Positions 13,107 through 20,114 of a stretch of 20,501 bases of DNA are shown here, one piece after another. Below the pieces are notes generated by a model. It saw nothing but the letters and a program-made list of their open reading frames with translations, ran no database searches and was not told where the DNA came from. The first letter of the stretch is position 1, and the number at the start of each line of letters is the position of its first letter. Both the position numbers and the translations under genes were made by a program. Source of the stretch: JACVRW01 sp036009005 (GTDB lineage Bacteria > Actinomycetota > Thermoleophilia > Solirubrobacterales > Thermoleophilaceae); assembly GCA_036009005.1 (NCBI GenBank), contig DASYMP010000049.1, forward strand, positions 1 through 20,501. The letters run 5' to 3'.

Positions 13107-15545
13107 TCAGCGCTCCGTCGTGACATGCATCTCGCCGTGCTTCACGGTCAGCGTCACGGTGCCGTCGCGGTCCGTTCGGTAGGTCGGAACGTCCGCGCGC
13201 GTCAGCGCGGCCAGGGTCGAGGGAGCCGGGTGGCCGTAGGTGTTCGCGCCCACCTCGATCGCGTCGATCTCGGGACGTAGGCGGTCGAGCAGCTCGGGCA
13301 GGCCGGGGTCAGAGCTTCCGTGGTGTGGCTGCTTCATCGCCTCGACGTCGGGCAGGTCGAGCGGGAGGAGGGCGTCGCTCTCGGCGTCGGCGGACAGCAG
13401 GAGGTCGAAGGCGCCGGAGCTGACGATCGCCACCACGGCGCGCGGGTTCGGGTCCTCTGGCGCCGGCCCGGGCGGGCGCGGCCGCGGCGACAGCACTCGG
13501 ATCGCGATGCCGCCCGCGCGCAGCGTCATCGGGGCGACCGCCGGGATGATCCGCACGCCGCGTCGGCGGGCCTCGTCTCGCACCGCCTCGAGACTCGGAT
13601 CCGGGTTGCCGTCGCCGCCGTCGAGCAGCATGCCGACCGGGTAGCGGGCGAGCACGCCGACGAGGCCTCCGTGATGGTCGCGCGAGGCGTGGGTGGCCAC
13701 CACGATCGCGAGCCGCCGGACCCCCGCGCGGCGGAGCAGGCGCGTGACGCCTCCCTCGGGCGGGCCGCCGTCGAACAACACGGCGCTGCCGTCGGGATGC
13801 TGGATCAGCGTGGCGTCGCCCTGGCCGATGTCGAGGAACCTCACCGTGAGGTCGCCCGGCGGCGAGGGCGAACCGAGCCCGCTGGCCGTGGCGAGCAGGA
13901 TGACGGAGGCCCCGAGCGTCGCGGCGGCGGCGCGCACCGACCTCGGCGCCCGGCGCCACGCGGCGGCCCGCTCCGCGAAGCCGGCGGCCGGGACGGGCTT
14001 CGAGCGACGGGGTGTGGCGCGTGTGTATCGCATACCGATGGAGGCACGCCACACCCCGGCGCAGACGAGCGCGAGCGCGGCGTATGCCGCGCATACGCCC
14101 GCGGCCGAGTGGATCGGCAGCGCGAGCCGGCCGCCTGGAAGGTCCGCGCAGCGCTCGGCGAGGCCCTCGAGGTATGCGAGCGGGAGGCGCGTGAGCGGGC
14201 CGAGCAGGCGCGCGAGCTCGTCGGCGGGCGGGACGACCGGCGCGACGAGACCGAGCGCCGCCTTCACCATCCCGAGCCACATGGCGGGCGCGACCGCGGG
14301 CAGCGCCAACAGGTTCGCCAGCAGCCCGGCCAGCGGTACCGAGTCGAAGTGGTAGGCCACGAGCGGCGCCGTGGCGAGCGTGGCCGCGACCGTGATCGCC
14401 ACGCCGTCCGCCAGGCCGCGCACGAGCGCTCGCGCCACGGGCGCGGGCGGGTCGCGCAGCAGCTCCCCGCCCGCGCTGCCGAGCCAGCGCGCGAGCGGGC
14501 GCCCGATGAGGAGGATGCCCGCCACCGCCACGAACGACAGCTGCCAGCCGGGGTCGGCACTCGCGCGCGGGTTGATGGCGAGCGTCACCGCGGCGGCGAG
14601 CAGCAGCGCATACCAGCGCGACGCGGGGCGCGAGAGCATGATCGCCGCGATTCCGGCTATTCCCATCACCCCGGCTCGCTGGAGCGAGGGCCCGGCGCCC
14701 GCGAGCGGCACGTAGAGCGCCACGAGGCAGGCGAGCCCAGCTCCGCGCGCCGCCGGGCCCACCCGCGCGACCGCGAGCAGCGGCAGCGCGAGCGCCACAA
14801 GCAGCATCACGTTCTGACCGCTGACCGCGAGCAAATGACTGAGGCCGGAGTCGCGCCAGTCCTGGCGCGTGGACGCGTCGATCGCCTCGTCCTGCCCGAG
14901 CACCATCCCGCGCGCGAGGGCGGCCTCGGGGCCCGGCAGGCCGGCCGCCACCGCCCGCTCCGCGCGCCGGCGCATGACATCGAGGCTGCCGGCGACCCCG
15001 CCGCGTGAGCGCCCGGTGGCCTTCGCATGGTCGAGCAGGAGCTCGCCGGCGATGCCGCGCTGACGGAGGTGGGCGGCGAAGTCGCGCTCGCCGCTCCCGC
15101 TCGCGCGCAGCTCCCGGAGCTCACCGCTCACGGAGAGCTCCCGGCCGGGGGTGAGGTCGCCGGGCAGGCGCGTCCAGCGCGAGACGCGCAGCAGCACGCG
15201 CGCGCCGCCGAGCGGGCCGTCGACCACCGTCACCTCCGCCGACGAGCCGAACGGGGACGGCCGCGGCCGCGTGTCGAGCTGGACCCGCAGCGAGCGGACC
15301 GGGCCGTCGCGAACGCGGGCGCTCGATCCGTCGAGCGCCGCGAGCCGCGCCTGGCCGGCCAGCGCGCCCCCCAGCAGCAGCACGCCCGCGAGCGCCCCGA
15401 GCCGCGCGGCGCGGCAGACCACGAGCAGGAGCGCAACGCCCGCCGCCGCGACCAGCGCGAGCAGCGGCGACGCCACCGACAGGCCGAGCCCGGCCGCGAC
15501 ACAGGCCGCGGCGAGCTGAAAGGGCCGCGCTCGCGCCGCGGTCAC
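13107..15545 (-). CDS. comEC: DNA internalisation protein ComEC/Rec2 (competence channel with metallo-beta-lactamase domain)
   Basis: An 812-residue protein for uptake of single-stranded DNA through the membrane. An N-terminal hydrophobic region (to about 70) and a DUF4131/OB-like part (about 75-175) precede the competence domain. That domain has SGLSHLLAVSGQNVMLL (233-249), GPSLQRAGVMG (285-295) and DPGWQLSFVAVAG (331-343) with many membrane helices up to about 500. The C-terminal metallo-beta-lactamase-like domain starts at 566 (LTVRFLDIGQGDATLI). It carries THASRDHHGG (618-627), LLLSADAE (715-722), KQPHHGSS (738-745) and GANTYGHP (766-773). The first metal motif reads H-x-S-x-D-H. The start is GTG at 15545-15543, overlapping the comEA stop as GTGA. 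Presence implies natural transformation ability, though pilus genes are outside the window. Confidence 0.95.
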   Translation of the reverse strand: MTAARARPFQLAAACVAAGLGLSVASPLLALVAAAGVALLLVVCRAARLGALAGVLLLGGALAGQARLAALDGSSARVRDGPVRSLRVQLDTRPRPSPFGSSAEVTVVDGPLGGARVLLRVSRWTRLPGDLTPGRELSVSGELRELRASGSGERDFAAHLRQRGIAGELLLDHAKATGRSRGGVAGSLDVMRRRAERAVAAGLPGPEAALARGMVLGQDEAIDASTRQDWRDSGLSHLLAVSGQNVMLLVALALPLLAVARVGPAARGAGLACLVALYVPLAGAGPSLQRAGVMGIAGIAAIMLSRPASRWYALLLAAAVTLAINPRASADPGWQLSFVAVAGILLIGRPLARWLGSAGGELLRDPPAPVARALVRGLADGVAITVAATLATAPLVAYHFDSVPLAGLLANLLALPAVAPAMWLGMVKAALGLVAPVVPPADELARLLGPLTRLPLAYLEGLAERCADLPGGRLALPIHSAAGVCAAYAALALVCAGVWRASIGMRYTRATPRRSKPVPAAGFAERAAAWRRAPRSVRAAAATLGASVILLATASGLGSPSPPGDLTVRFLDIGQGDATLIQHPDGSAVLFDGGPPEGGVTRLLRRAGVRRLAIVVATHASRDHHGGLVGVLARYPVGMLLDGGDGNPDPSLEAVRDEARRRGVRIIPAVAPMTLRAGGIAIRVLSPRPRPPGPAPEDPNPRAVVAIVSSGAFDLLLSADAESDALLPLDLPDVEAMKQPHHGSSDPGLPELLDRLRPEIDAIEVGANTYGHPAPSTLAALTRADVPTYRTDRDGTVTLTVKHGEMHVTTER

Positions 15546-16147
15546 GGTTGCAGCGCATCGCGCAGCGTGGCGAGCCGCTTCTCGCCGATGCCGTCCACCT
15601 GGGCGAGCTCGTCGAGCGAGCGGAAGCCGCCGTGCGCGTCGCGGTACTCGACGATCCGTGCCGCGAGCGTGGGACCGATCCCGTCCACCTGGTCGAGCTC
15701 CTCGGCGGTCGCCGTCGAGAGGTGGAGCCTGGCGCCGGGGGGCGCGCCGGATACGCCGCCGCCCGCCGACCCCGCGGCGCCGGCTCCCGCCGCCGGCACC
15801 ACGATCTGCTGGCCGTCCTGCACTCGCGCTGCGAGGTTCACGAGCGTGAGGTCCGCGCGCCCGGTAGGACCGCCGACTCGCTCGAGCGCGGCGGCCACGC
15901 GGGTGCCGTCCGCCACTCGGATCAGCCCGGGCTTCCGCACCGCTCCGACCACGTGCACGTAGAGCCGCTTGGACGACGACGCCGAAGGCTCGCCGTGGGC
16001 GCTCGCGCCAGAGCCCGCCGCGCCGTCCACCCGCACCGGCGGCGCCGCCGCACCGCCACCACCGCCCAGCAGCCGTACCGCCGCGAACACGGCGACCGCG
16101 GCCGCCACCACCCAGATCGCGATCGTCGCGCGCGACTGCTCAAGCAC
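15542..16147 (-). CDS. comEA: Competence protein ComEA (DNA receptor, SLBB and helix-hairpin-helix)
   Basis: A 201-residue membrane-anchored protein that binds incoming double-stranded DNA outside the membrane and passes it to ComEC. It has an N-terminal membrane helix (about residues 8-28), a Gly/Ala/Ser-rich linker (29-60), an SLBB domain (about 62-118, YVHVVGAVRKPGLIRVADG) and a second low-complexity linker. The C-terminal helix-hairpin-helix pair is LHLSTATAEELDQVDGIGP and LAQVDGIGEKRLATL, with both GIG turns present. The position usually reading N-T-A is S-T-A here. The start is GTG at 16147-16145, immediately after a hairpin; no downstream start keeps the membrane helix. It overlaps comEC by 4 bases (GTGA). 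The acylphosphatase lies 51 bases upstream on the same strand. Confidence 0.93.
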   Translation of the reverse strand: MLEQSRATIAIWVVAAAVAVFAAVRLLGGGGGAAAPPVRVDGAAGSGASAHGEPSASSSKRLYVHVVGAVRKPGLIRVADGTRVAAALERVGGPTGRADLTLVNLAARVQDGQQIVVPAAGAGAAGSAGGGVSGAPPGARLHLSTATAEELDQVDGIGPTLAARIVEYRDAHGGFRSLDELAQVDGIGEKRLATLRDALQP

Positions 16148-16165
16148 CCGCCGAACGTACGGCGG
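16148..16165 (-). promoter_or_regulatory. Perfect GC hairpin directly before the comEA start codon
   Basis: CCGCCG and CGGCGG form a perfect 6-pair stem with a 6-base loop. On the comEA strand the 3' arm ends one base before the GTG, so it covers the place where a ribosome-binding site would be; the arm itself (GGCGG) is the only SD-like purine run. It could block initiation, mark an operator, or end the acylphosphatase transcript. Confidence 0.45.
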
Positions 16166-16198
16166 CGCGCGTTACACGTGGGCGCCGAGCGTCACGCC

Positions 16199-16474
16199 TC
16201 AGCGAACGTCGAAGCCCGAAATGCCCTCCGGCTGCTCGCTCGTCTCCTCGACGGATGACACCTCGGCGCCGCGTGGGCCGTGCCGGCAGAACTCCACGAG
16301 CGCGGCGACGGCGTCGGGCGCGCCCTCGAACACGGCCTCCACCGCGCCGTCCGAGCGGTTCGCGATCCAGCCGGCCACTCCGCGGGCGTTGGCCTCGCGG
16401 CGGCAGGAGTCGCGAAAGAAGACTCCCTGGACGCGGCCGTGCGCCACGACCCGGCGGCGAGACGCCTCACTCAT
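16199..16474 (-). CDS. Acylphosphatase
   Basis: A 91-residue small cytosolic enzyme hydrolysing carboxyl-phosphate bonds such as in acetyl-phosphate or carbamoyl-phosphate. The signature VVAHGRVQGVFFRDSCRREA includes the catalytic Arg21. GVAGWIANRSDGAVEAVFEG provides catalytic Asn39 and the usual G-[WF]-[IV]-x-N-x-x-D-G-x-V-E pattern. The start is ATG at 16474-16472, near the common family length of about 90 residues. The region upstream is shared with the divergent amidinohydrolase gene, only 6 bases away start to start. A link between carbamoyl/acyl phosphates and the neighbouring guanidine/ureido enzymes is tempting but unsupported, since acylphosphatase is widespread in unrelated contexts. 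Confidence 0.93.
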   Translation of the reverse strand: MSEASRRRVVAHGRVQGVFFRDSCRREANARGVAGWIANRSDGAVEAVFEGAPDAVAALVEFCRHGPRGAEVSSVEETSEQPEGISGFDVR

Positions 16475-16479
16475 AGAAT
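16474..16479 (+). promoter_or_regulatory. Possible -10 box (TAGAAT) before the guanidine-modifying enzyme
   Basis: TAGAAT is one base from consensus TATAAT and fits TANNNT. It overlaps the last base of the acylphosphatase start codon on the other strand. Transcription would begin near 16486. That is after the GTG at 16481 but just before the in-frame TTG at 16490, so if real it argues for the TTG as a leaderless start. No -35 is clear. Confidence 0.35.
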
Positions 16480-16480
16480 C

Positions 16481-17374
16481 GTGCGCGCATTGGATGAACG
16501 AGACACAGCCGATACGCCCTGGGGCGTGGATTCTGAGTATGGACGCCTGCTCGACGTCCTGCTCTGCCCCCCCGACAACTTCCACTGGCTGCCCGCCAGC
16601 GCGATCTCCCGCGCGACGCTCGCGAGCGGCGTGTCGTTCAGCAAGGAGGACGCCCAGCGCCAGCACGCGGAGATGGTGAGCGTGTACGAGGAGGCGGGCG
16701 TGCGCGTGCACTTCCTCGAGCCGGACCCCGCGCTCCCCTACCAGGTGTTTGCGCGCGACTCGAGCATCAACGTGCCCCAGGGCCCGATCGTGACGCAGCC
16801 CCACCAGTGGTGGCGGCGCGGCGAGTATGCGCCGGTGATCCGCTTCTACGAGCAGGCGGACATCCCGATCCACCGGATGATCACGGCGGCCGCGCTCGAG
16901 GGCGGCGACTTCATGATCGTGGAGCCGGGCGTCGCGGTGATCGGAAACGGCGAGGAGCGCACCGAGGAGCCGGCGGCACGGCAGCTCGCCGGCTGGCTGG
17001 AGGCCGACGGCTGGGAGGTGCGGATCGAGCGCATCCCGCCGCACTTCCTTCACATCGACGTGCTGGCCGCGATGCTCGGCGAGAAGCTCGCCGCTGTCTG
17101 TGTCGAGCAGGTCGGCACCGGATTCGTGCGCTGGCTCGAGTCGAAGCAGGTCGAGATCGTGCCGGTGTCGCTCGCCGACGCGCTCAAGCTGGGTGTGAAC
17201 GGAGTCTGCCTCGGTGGCGACAAGGTGCTCACAAGCGCTGAGTCGCAGGACCTGAACGACCGTCTCCGCGCACTCGGGCTGACGGTCTACGACCCCGAGC
17301 TCGCGGCGTTCACGCTCGGCGGCGGGGGCGCTCACTGCCTGATGCAGGCGATCCGCCGCGAGCGGGTCGGGTGA
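16481..17374 (+). CDS. Guanidine-modifying enzyme of the DDAH / amidinotransferase superfamily
   Basis: About 297 residues with the five-bladed propeller fold of amidinotransferases, arginine deiminase and dimethylarginine dimethylaminohydrolase. Visible are SEYGRLLDVLLCPPDNFHWLP, FARDSSINVPQG (Asp93), ALEGGDFMI (Glu140, Asp143), FLHIDVLAAMLG with catalytic His191 in H-x-D, and the nucleophilic Cys286 in GGGGAHCLMQ. The full triad suggests an active hydrolase acting on arginine, methylarginine, agmatine or another guanidine, giving a ureido product or transferring the amidino group. GTG 16481 is the longest sensible start; TTG 16490 and GTG 16526 are alternatives, none with a Shine-Dalgarno. 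The M20 carbamoyl hydrolase follows 28 bases later, in keeping with consecutive steps on a guanidino and then a ureido group. Confidence 0.85.
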   Translation: MRALDERDTADTPWGVDSEYGRLLDVLLCPPDNFHWLPASAISRATLASGVSFSKEDAQRQHAEMVSVYEEAGVRVHFLEPDPALPYQVFARDSSINVPQGPIVTQPHQWWRRGEYAPVIRFYEQADIPIHRMITAAALEGGDFMIVEPGVAVIGNGEERTEEPAARQLAGWLEADGWEVRIERIPPHFLHIDVLAAMLGEKLAAVCVEQVGTGFVRWLESKQVEIVPVSLADALKLGVNGVCLGGDKVLTSAESQDLNDRLRALGLTVYDPELAAFTLGGGGAHCLMQAIRRERVG

Positions 17375-17402
17375 CGCGCGCGCAGCCGGGCGGGGCGGGT
17401 TG

Positions 17403-18629
17403 ATGGAGGTCCGGCCGGAGCGCGCGATTGCGGACCTGCGCGAGCTCGCGCGGCGCACCGGTGGCCCGGGCGGCGCGCGCAGGCTGTGCTGGACGCCCGT
17501 CTGGCAGGACGCGCGCGCCTTCCTGCGCGAGCTACTGGCCGCGATCGACGGCGTGAGCGTCGAGCTCGACGAGGCCGGCAACCTCTGGGCGACGCTGCCC
17601 GGCGAGGGCGGCGGCCCCGGCGAGGGGGGCCGCTCGGGCGCGCTTGCCGTCGGCTCTCATATCGACTCGGTCCCGAACGGGGGTTGGCTTGACGGGGCGC
17701 TCGGGGTGATGGCGGGCGTCGAGCTGCTGCGGGCCGCGGCGGAGGCGGGCGGGGTCGCCCGGACGCTCACGCTGATCGACTTCGCCGACGAGGAGGGCGC
17801 TCGCTTCGGGCGCAGCCTGTTCGGCAGCTCCGCGGTGGCGGGCACGCTCGATCCCGGCGCGGTGCGGGACCTCACCGACGCCGAGGGCCGCCCGATCGGC
17901 GAGGTGCTCGCCGAGCACGGGGTCGAGCTCGATCGCGCTCCCAGGGCCGCGGCCCGCCGCGACCGGATCGGCACCTACCTCGAGCTCCACATCGAGCAGG
18001 GACCGGTGCTCGAGAGCGAGGACATCGCCGTGGCGGCCGTGACAGGCACGTTCGGCGTGGAGCGCCATCGGTTCACGTACGCGGGCCAGGCGTCGCACGC
18101 GGGCACGACGCCGATGGAGATGCGCCGTGACGCGGGCCTCGCGGCGGCGCGCACGGCCCTCGCCGTGGAGGAGATCGCGCGCGAGCACGGCGGCGTGGGC
18201 ACCACCGGCGTGCTGCGCCTGGAGCCCGGCATCCCGACCGCAGTGCCCGGCGGCGCGGAGCTCGTGGTGGACCTGCGCCACGCCAGCGCGGGCGCGCTCG
18301 CCGAGATGCTCCACGCCGTCCGCGCGGCGGCCGCCGACAGCGCGGATGCGCGCGACGTGGCCGTGTCCGAGACCGAGATCTGGCGCATCGAGCCGATCCC
18401 GTTCGACGAGACGCTCGTCGAGGCGGCCCTCACCGCCGCCGGCAGCGGCCGCCGCCTGCCGAGCGGCGCGCTTCACGACGCGGCCGAGATGGCGCGACAC
18501 GTGCCCACCGTGATGATGTTCACCTCGTCCACGCACGGCCGGAGCCATGCGGCCGAGGAGGACACCCCCGAGGAGCACCTCACCGCGGCGATCGCCGCAT
18601 TCGGCCGGCTCGCGGCCGGCCTCGTCTAG
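17403..18629 (+). CDS. M20-family N-carbamoyl-L-amino acid hydrolase / allantoate amidohydrolase-like
   Basis: A 408-residue zinc or manganese amidohydrolase. The metal ligands expected for the family are present: His86 in GSHIDSVPNGG, Asp97 in WLDGALGVMAG, Glu131 in DFADEEGARFG, His196 in ELHIEQGPVLE and His382 in GRSHAAEED. The dimerisation (lid) domain lies at about 215-330, starting GTFGVERHRFTYAGQASHAGTTPM. Members remove a carbamoyl group from N-carbamoyl amino acids, beta-ureidopropionate or allantoate, releasing CO2 and ammonia. The start is ATG at 17403 behind GGGCGGGGCGGG. A Gly-rich stretch (68-77) sits before the first metal motif and may be a lineage insertion. It follows the guanidine-modifying enzyme on the same strand and ends in a CTAG shared with the convergent decarboxylase stop. 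No allantoin genes are nearby. Confidence 0.88.
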   Translation: MEVRPERAIADLRELARRTGGPGGARRLCWTPVWQDARAFLRELLAAIDGVSVELDEAGNLWATLPGEGGGPGEGGRSGALAVGSHIDSVPNGGWLDGALGVMAGVELLRAAAEAGGVARTLTLIDFADEEGARFGRSLFGSSAVAGTLDPGAVRDLTDAEGRPIGEVLAEHGVELDRAPRAAARRDRIGTYLELHIEQGPVLESEDIAVAAVTGTFGVERHRFTYAGQASHAGTTPMEMRRDAGLAAARTALAVEEIAREHGGVGTTGVLRLEPGIPTAVPGGAELVVDLRHASAGALAEMLHAVRAAAADSADARDVAVSETEIWRIEPIPFDETLVEAALTAAGSGRRLPSGALHDAAEMARHVPTVMMFTSSTHGRSHAAEEDTPEEHLTAAIAAFGRLAAGLV

Positions 18630-20098
18630 CTCTCGAGCGCCACGCGCAGCGTCTTCAGCGCGCGGTCGCTCGCGCCCCTCAGGCTGCCGCCGTGCGCGAT
18701 CGTCTGCTCGATGTAGTCGAGCGTCTCCGCGGTGAGACGCTCACCGGGCAGCACGTTCGGGATGCCGGGCGGGTATGCCGCCAGCGACTCGGTCGCGATC
18801 CGCCCCACGGCCTCGCGCGCGGGCACGACCTCCTGAGGACCGAGGAACGCCTCGCGCGGGGTCATCGCAAGCTCGCCCCAGGGCGGCGGCGGCGCGAACA
18901 GCACCGCGTCCGCGTCCTGCTCCTCCACGCTCGCGCTCTCCACGACTCCACGCAGCGCCGCCAGCAGCCGCTCGCTCGCCGCGCCCGCGTCCTCGCCCAT
19001 CCCGTAGACCGCGACCATCACGTTCTCGCCCGCGAGCTCCATGTTCACGTCGTGCTCCTCGCGGAGCCGCCGCGCCAGCTCGTAGCCGCTCATGCGCGTG
19101 CCGCGCACGTCGATCGCCAGTCGCAGCGGGTCGTAGTCGAACACGCCGGGGGCGCCCGCGAGACGCTCGTCCAGCACGTCCAGGCCGGGGATGGACCGGA
19201 TCGCGTCGCGCGTCGCGGCCAGCGCCACCAGCGTCTCGCCGAGGAGCTCACGCCCGCGCGTGGCCGCGCTCCGGCGCGCCGCGTCGAGCGAGGCGAACAA
19301 GAGCCCGTTCGGGCTGGTCGACTCGATCAGGGTCACGCAGCGGTCCACGACCTCCTCCTCGATCAGCGCGTCGTGCCCGAGGTGGAGCATCGCCGACTGC
19401 GTGAGGCTCCCCACCACCTTGTGCGTGCTCGAGATGACGAGGTCCGCGCCGAGGCTGAGAGCCGGCGCCGGCAGGTCCTCGTGGAAGGAGAGGTGAGCGC
19501 CCCACGCCTCGTCCACGACGAGCGGCACGCCGCGGCCGTGCGCCACCTCGGCGAGCGCCGCCACGTCGGCCACCGCGCCGAAGTAGGTGGGCGACACGAT
19601 CGTCGCCCCCACCGCGTCCGGCGTGTCGTCCAGCGCGCGCTCGAGCGCGTCGGGCGTCATGCAGTGCGCGATGTGGAGCTCGGGATCGAGGGCCGGCGCC
19701 ACGAACGTCGGGCGGAGGCCGGACATGATCAGCGCGTCGATCGTGCTCGAGTGCGCGTTCCGCTGCGTGACGACGCGGTGACCGCGGTGGCCGAGCGTGA
19801 GGAGCGCCACGTGGTTGCCCTGCGACGCGCCGTTCACGAGCCACCAGGTGCGCCGCGCGCCCCAGGCGTCGGCGGCGAGCTGTTGCGCCTGCACGAACGG
19901 GGTGGGCTCCTCGCCGACGTCGATTCCGTGCGTCAGAGCCGGTACGTCGAGCGCCAGCACGCGCTCGCCCACCGCGTCGACGAAGCCAGGATCGGCGCCG
20001 AGCCCTCCCTTGTGTCCGGGCACGTGAAAGCGGCCCGGCCGGCGGGCGGCGTAGGCGCGCAGGGCGTCGAGATAGGGCGTGTCGGACTGGTCCGCCAA
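18626..20098 (-). CDS. Orn/Lys/Arg decarboxylase (PLP fold type I, short SpeA/YaaO-like form)
   Basis: A 490-residue basic amino acid decarboxylase. It shows RFHVPGHKGG (23-32), NGASQGNHVALL (89-100), RNAHSSTIDALIMSGLRP with the PLP-stacking His116, VVDEAWGAHLSFH (Asp196, His202), and SSTHKVVGSLTQSAML with Schiff-base Lys227. The C-terminal domain has the family motif YPPGIPNVLPGE (442-453). It lacks the N-terminal response-regulator-like wing of the inducible E. coli enzymes, resembling the biosynthetic Gram-positive type. It would make agmatine, cadaverine or putrescine; the substrate is not determinable. The only good start is TTG at 20098-20096 (MADQSDTPYLDAL); upstream codons belong to a different frame context near the LOG-like stop, 13 bases away. 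It converges with the carbamoyl hydrolase. Confidence 0.9.
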   Translation of the reverse strand: MADQSDTPYLDALRAYAARRPGRFHVPGHKGGLGADPGFVDAVGERVLALDVPALTHGIDVGEEPTPFVQAQQLAADAWGARRTWWLVNGASQGNHVALLTLGHRGHRVVTQRNAHSSTIDALIMSGLRPTFVAPALDPELHIAHCMTPDALERALDDTPDAVGATIVSPTYFGAVADVAALAEVAHGRGVPLVVDEAWGAHLSFHEDLPAPALSLGADLVISSTHKVVGSLTQSAMLHLGHDALIEEEVVDRCVTLIESTSPNGLLFASLDAARRSAATRGRELLGETLVALAATRDAIRSIPGLDVLDERLAGAPGVFDYDPLRLAIDVRGTRMSGYELARRLREEHDVNMELAGENVMVAVYGMGEDAGAASERLLAALRGVVESASVEEQDADAVLFAPPPPWGELAMTPREAFLGPQEVVPAREAVGRIATESLAAYPPGIPNVLPGERLTAETLDYIEQTIAHGGSLRGASDRALKTLRVALES

Positions 20099-20108
20099 GT
20101 GGCCGCCG

Positions 20109-20114
20109 AGTCTA
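20109..20114 (-). promoter_or_regulatory. Possible -10 box (TAGACT) of the decarboxylase gene
   Basis: The same hexamer as before holA, here overlapping the TAG stop of the LOG-like gene and ending 10 bases before the TTG start. It could give a near-leaderless internal promoter, although read-through from the LOG-like gene is equally likely. Confidence 0.3.

Noticed and set aside
13320..15008. A 562-codon plus-strand open frame opposite comEC
   Set aside because: Shadow frame with biased composition; comEC carries all its family motifs on the other strand.
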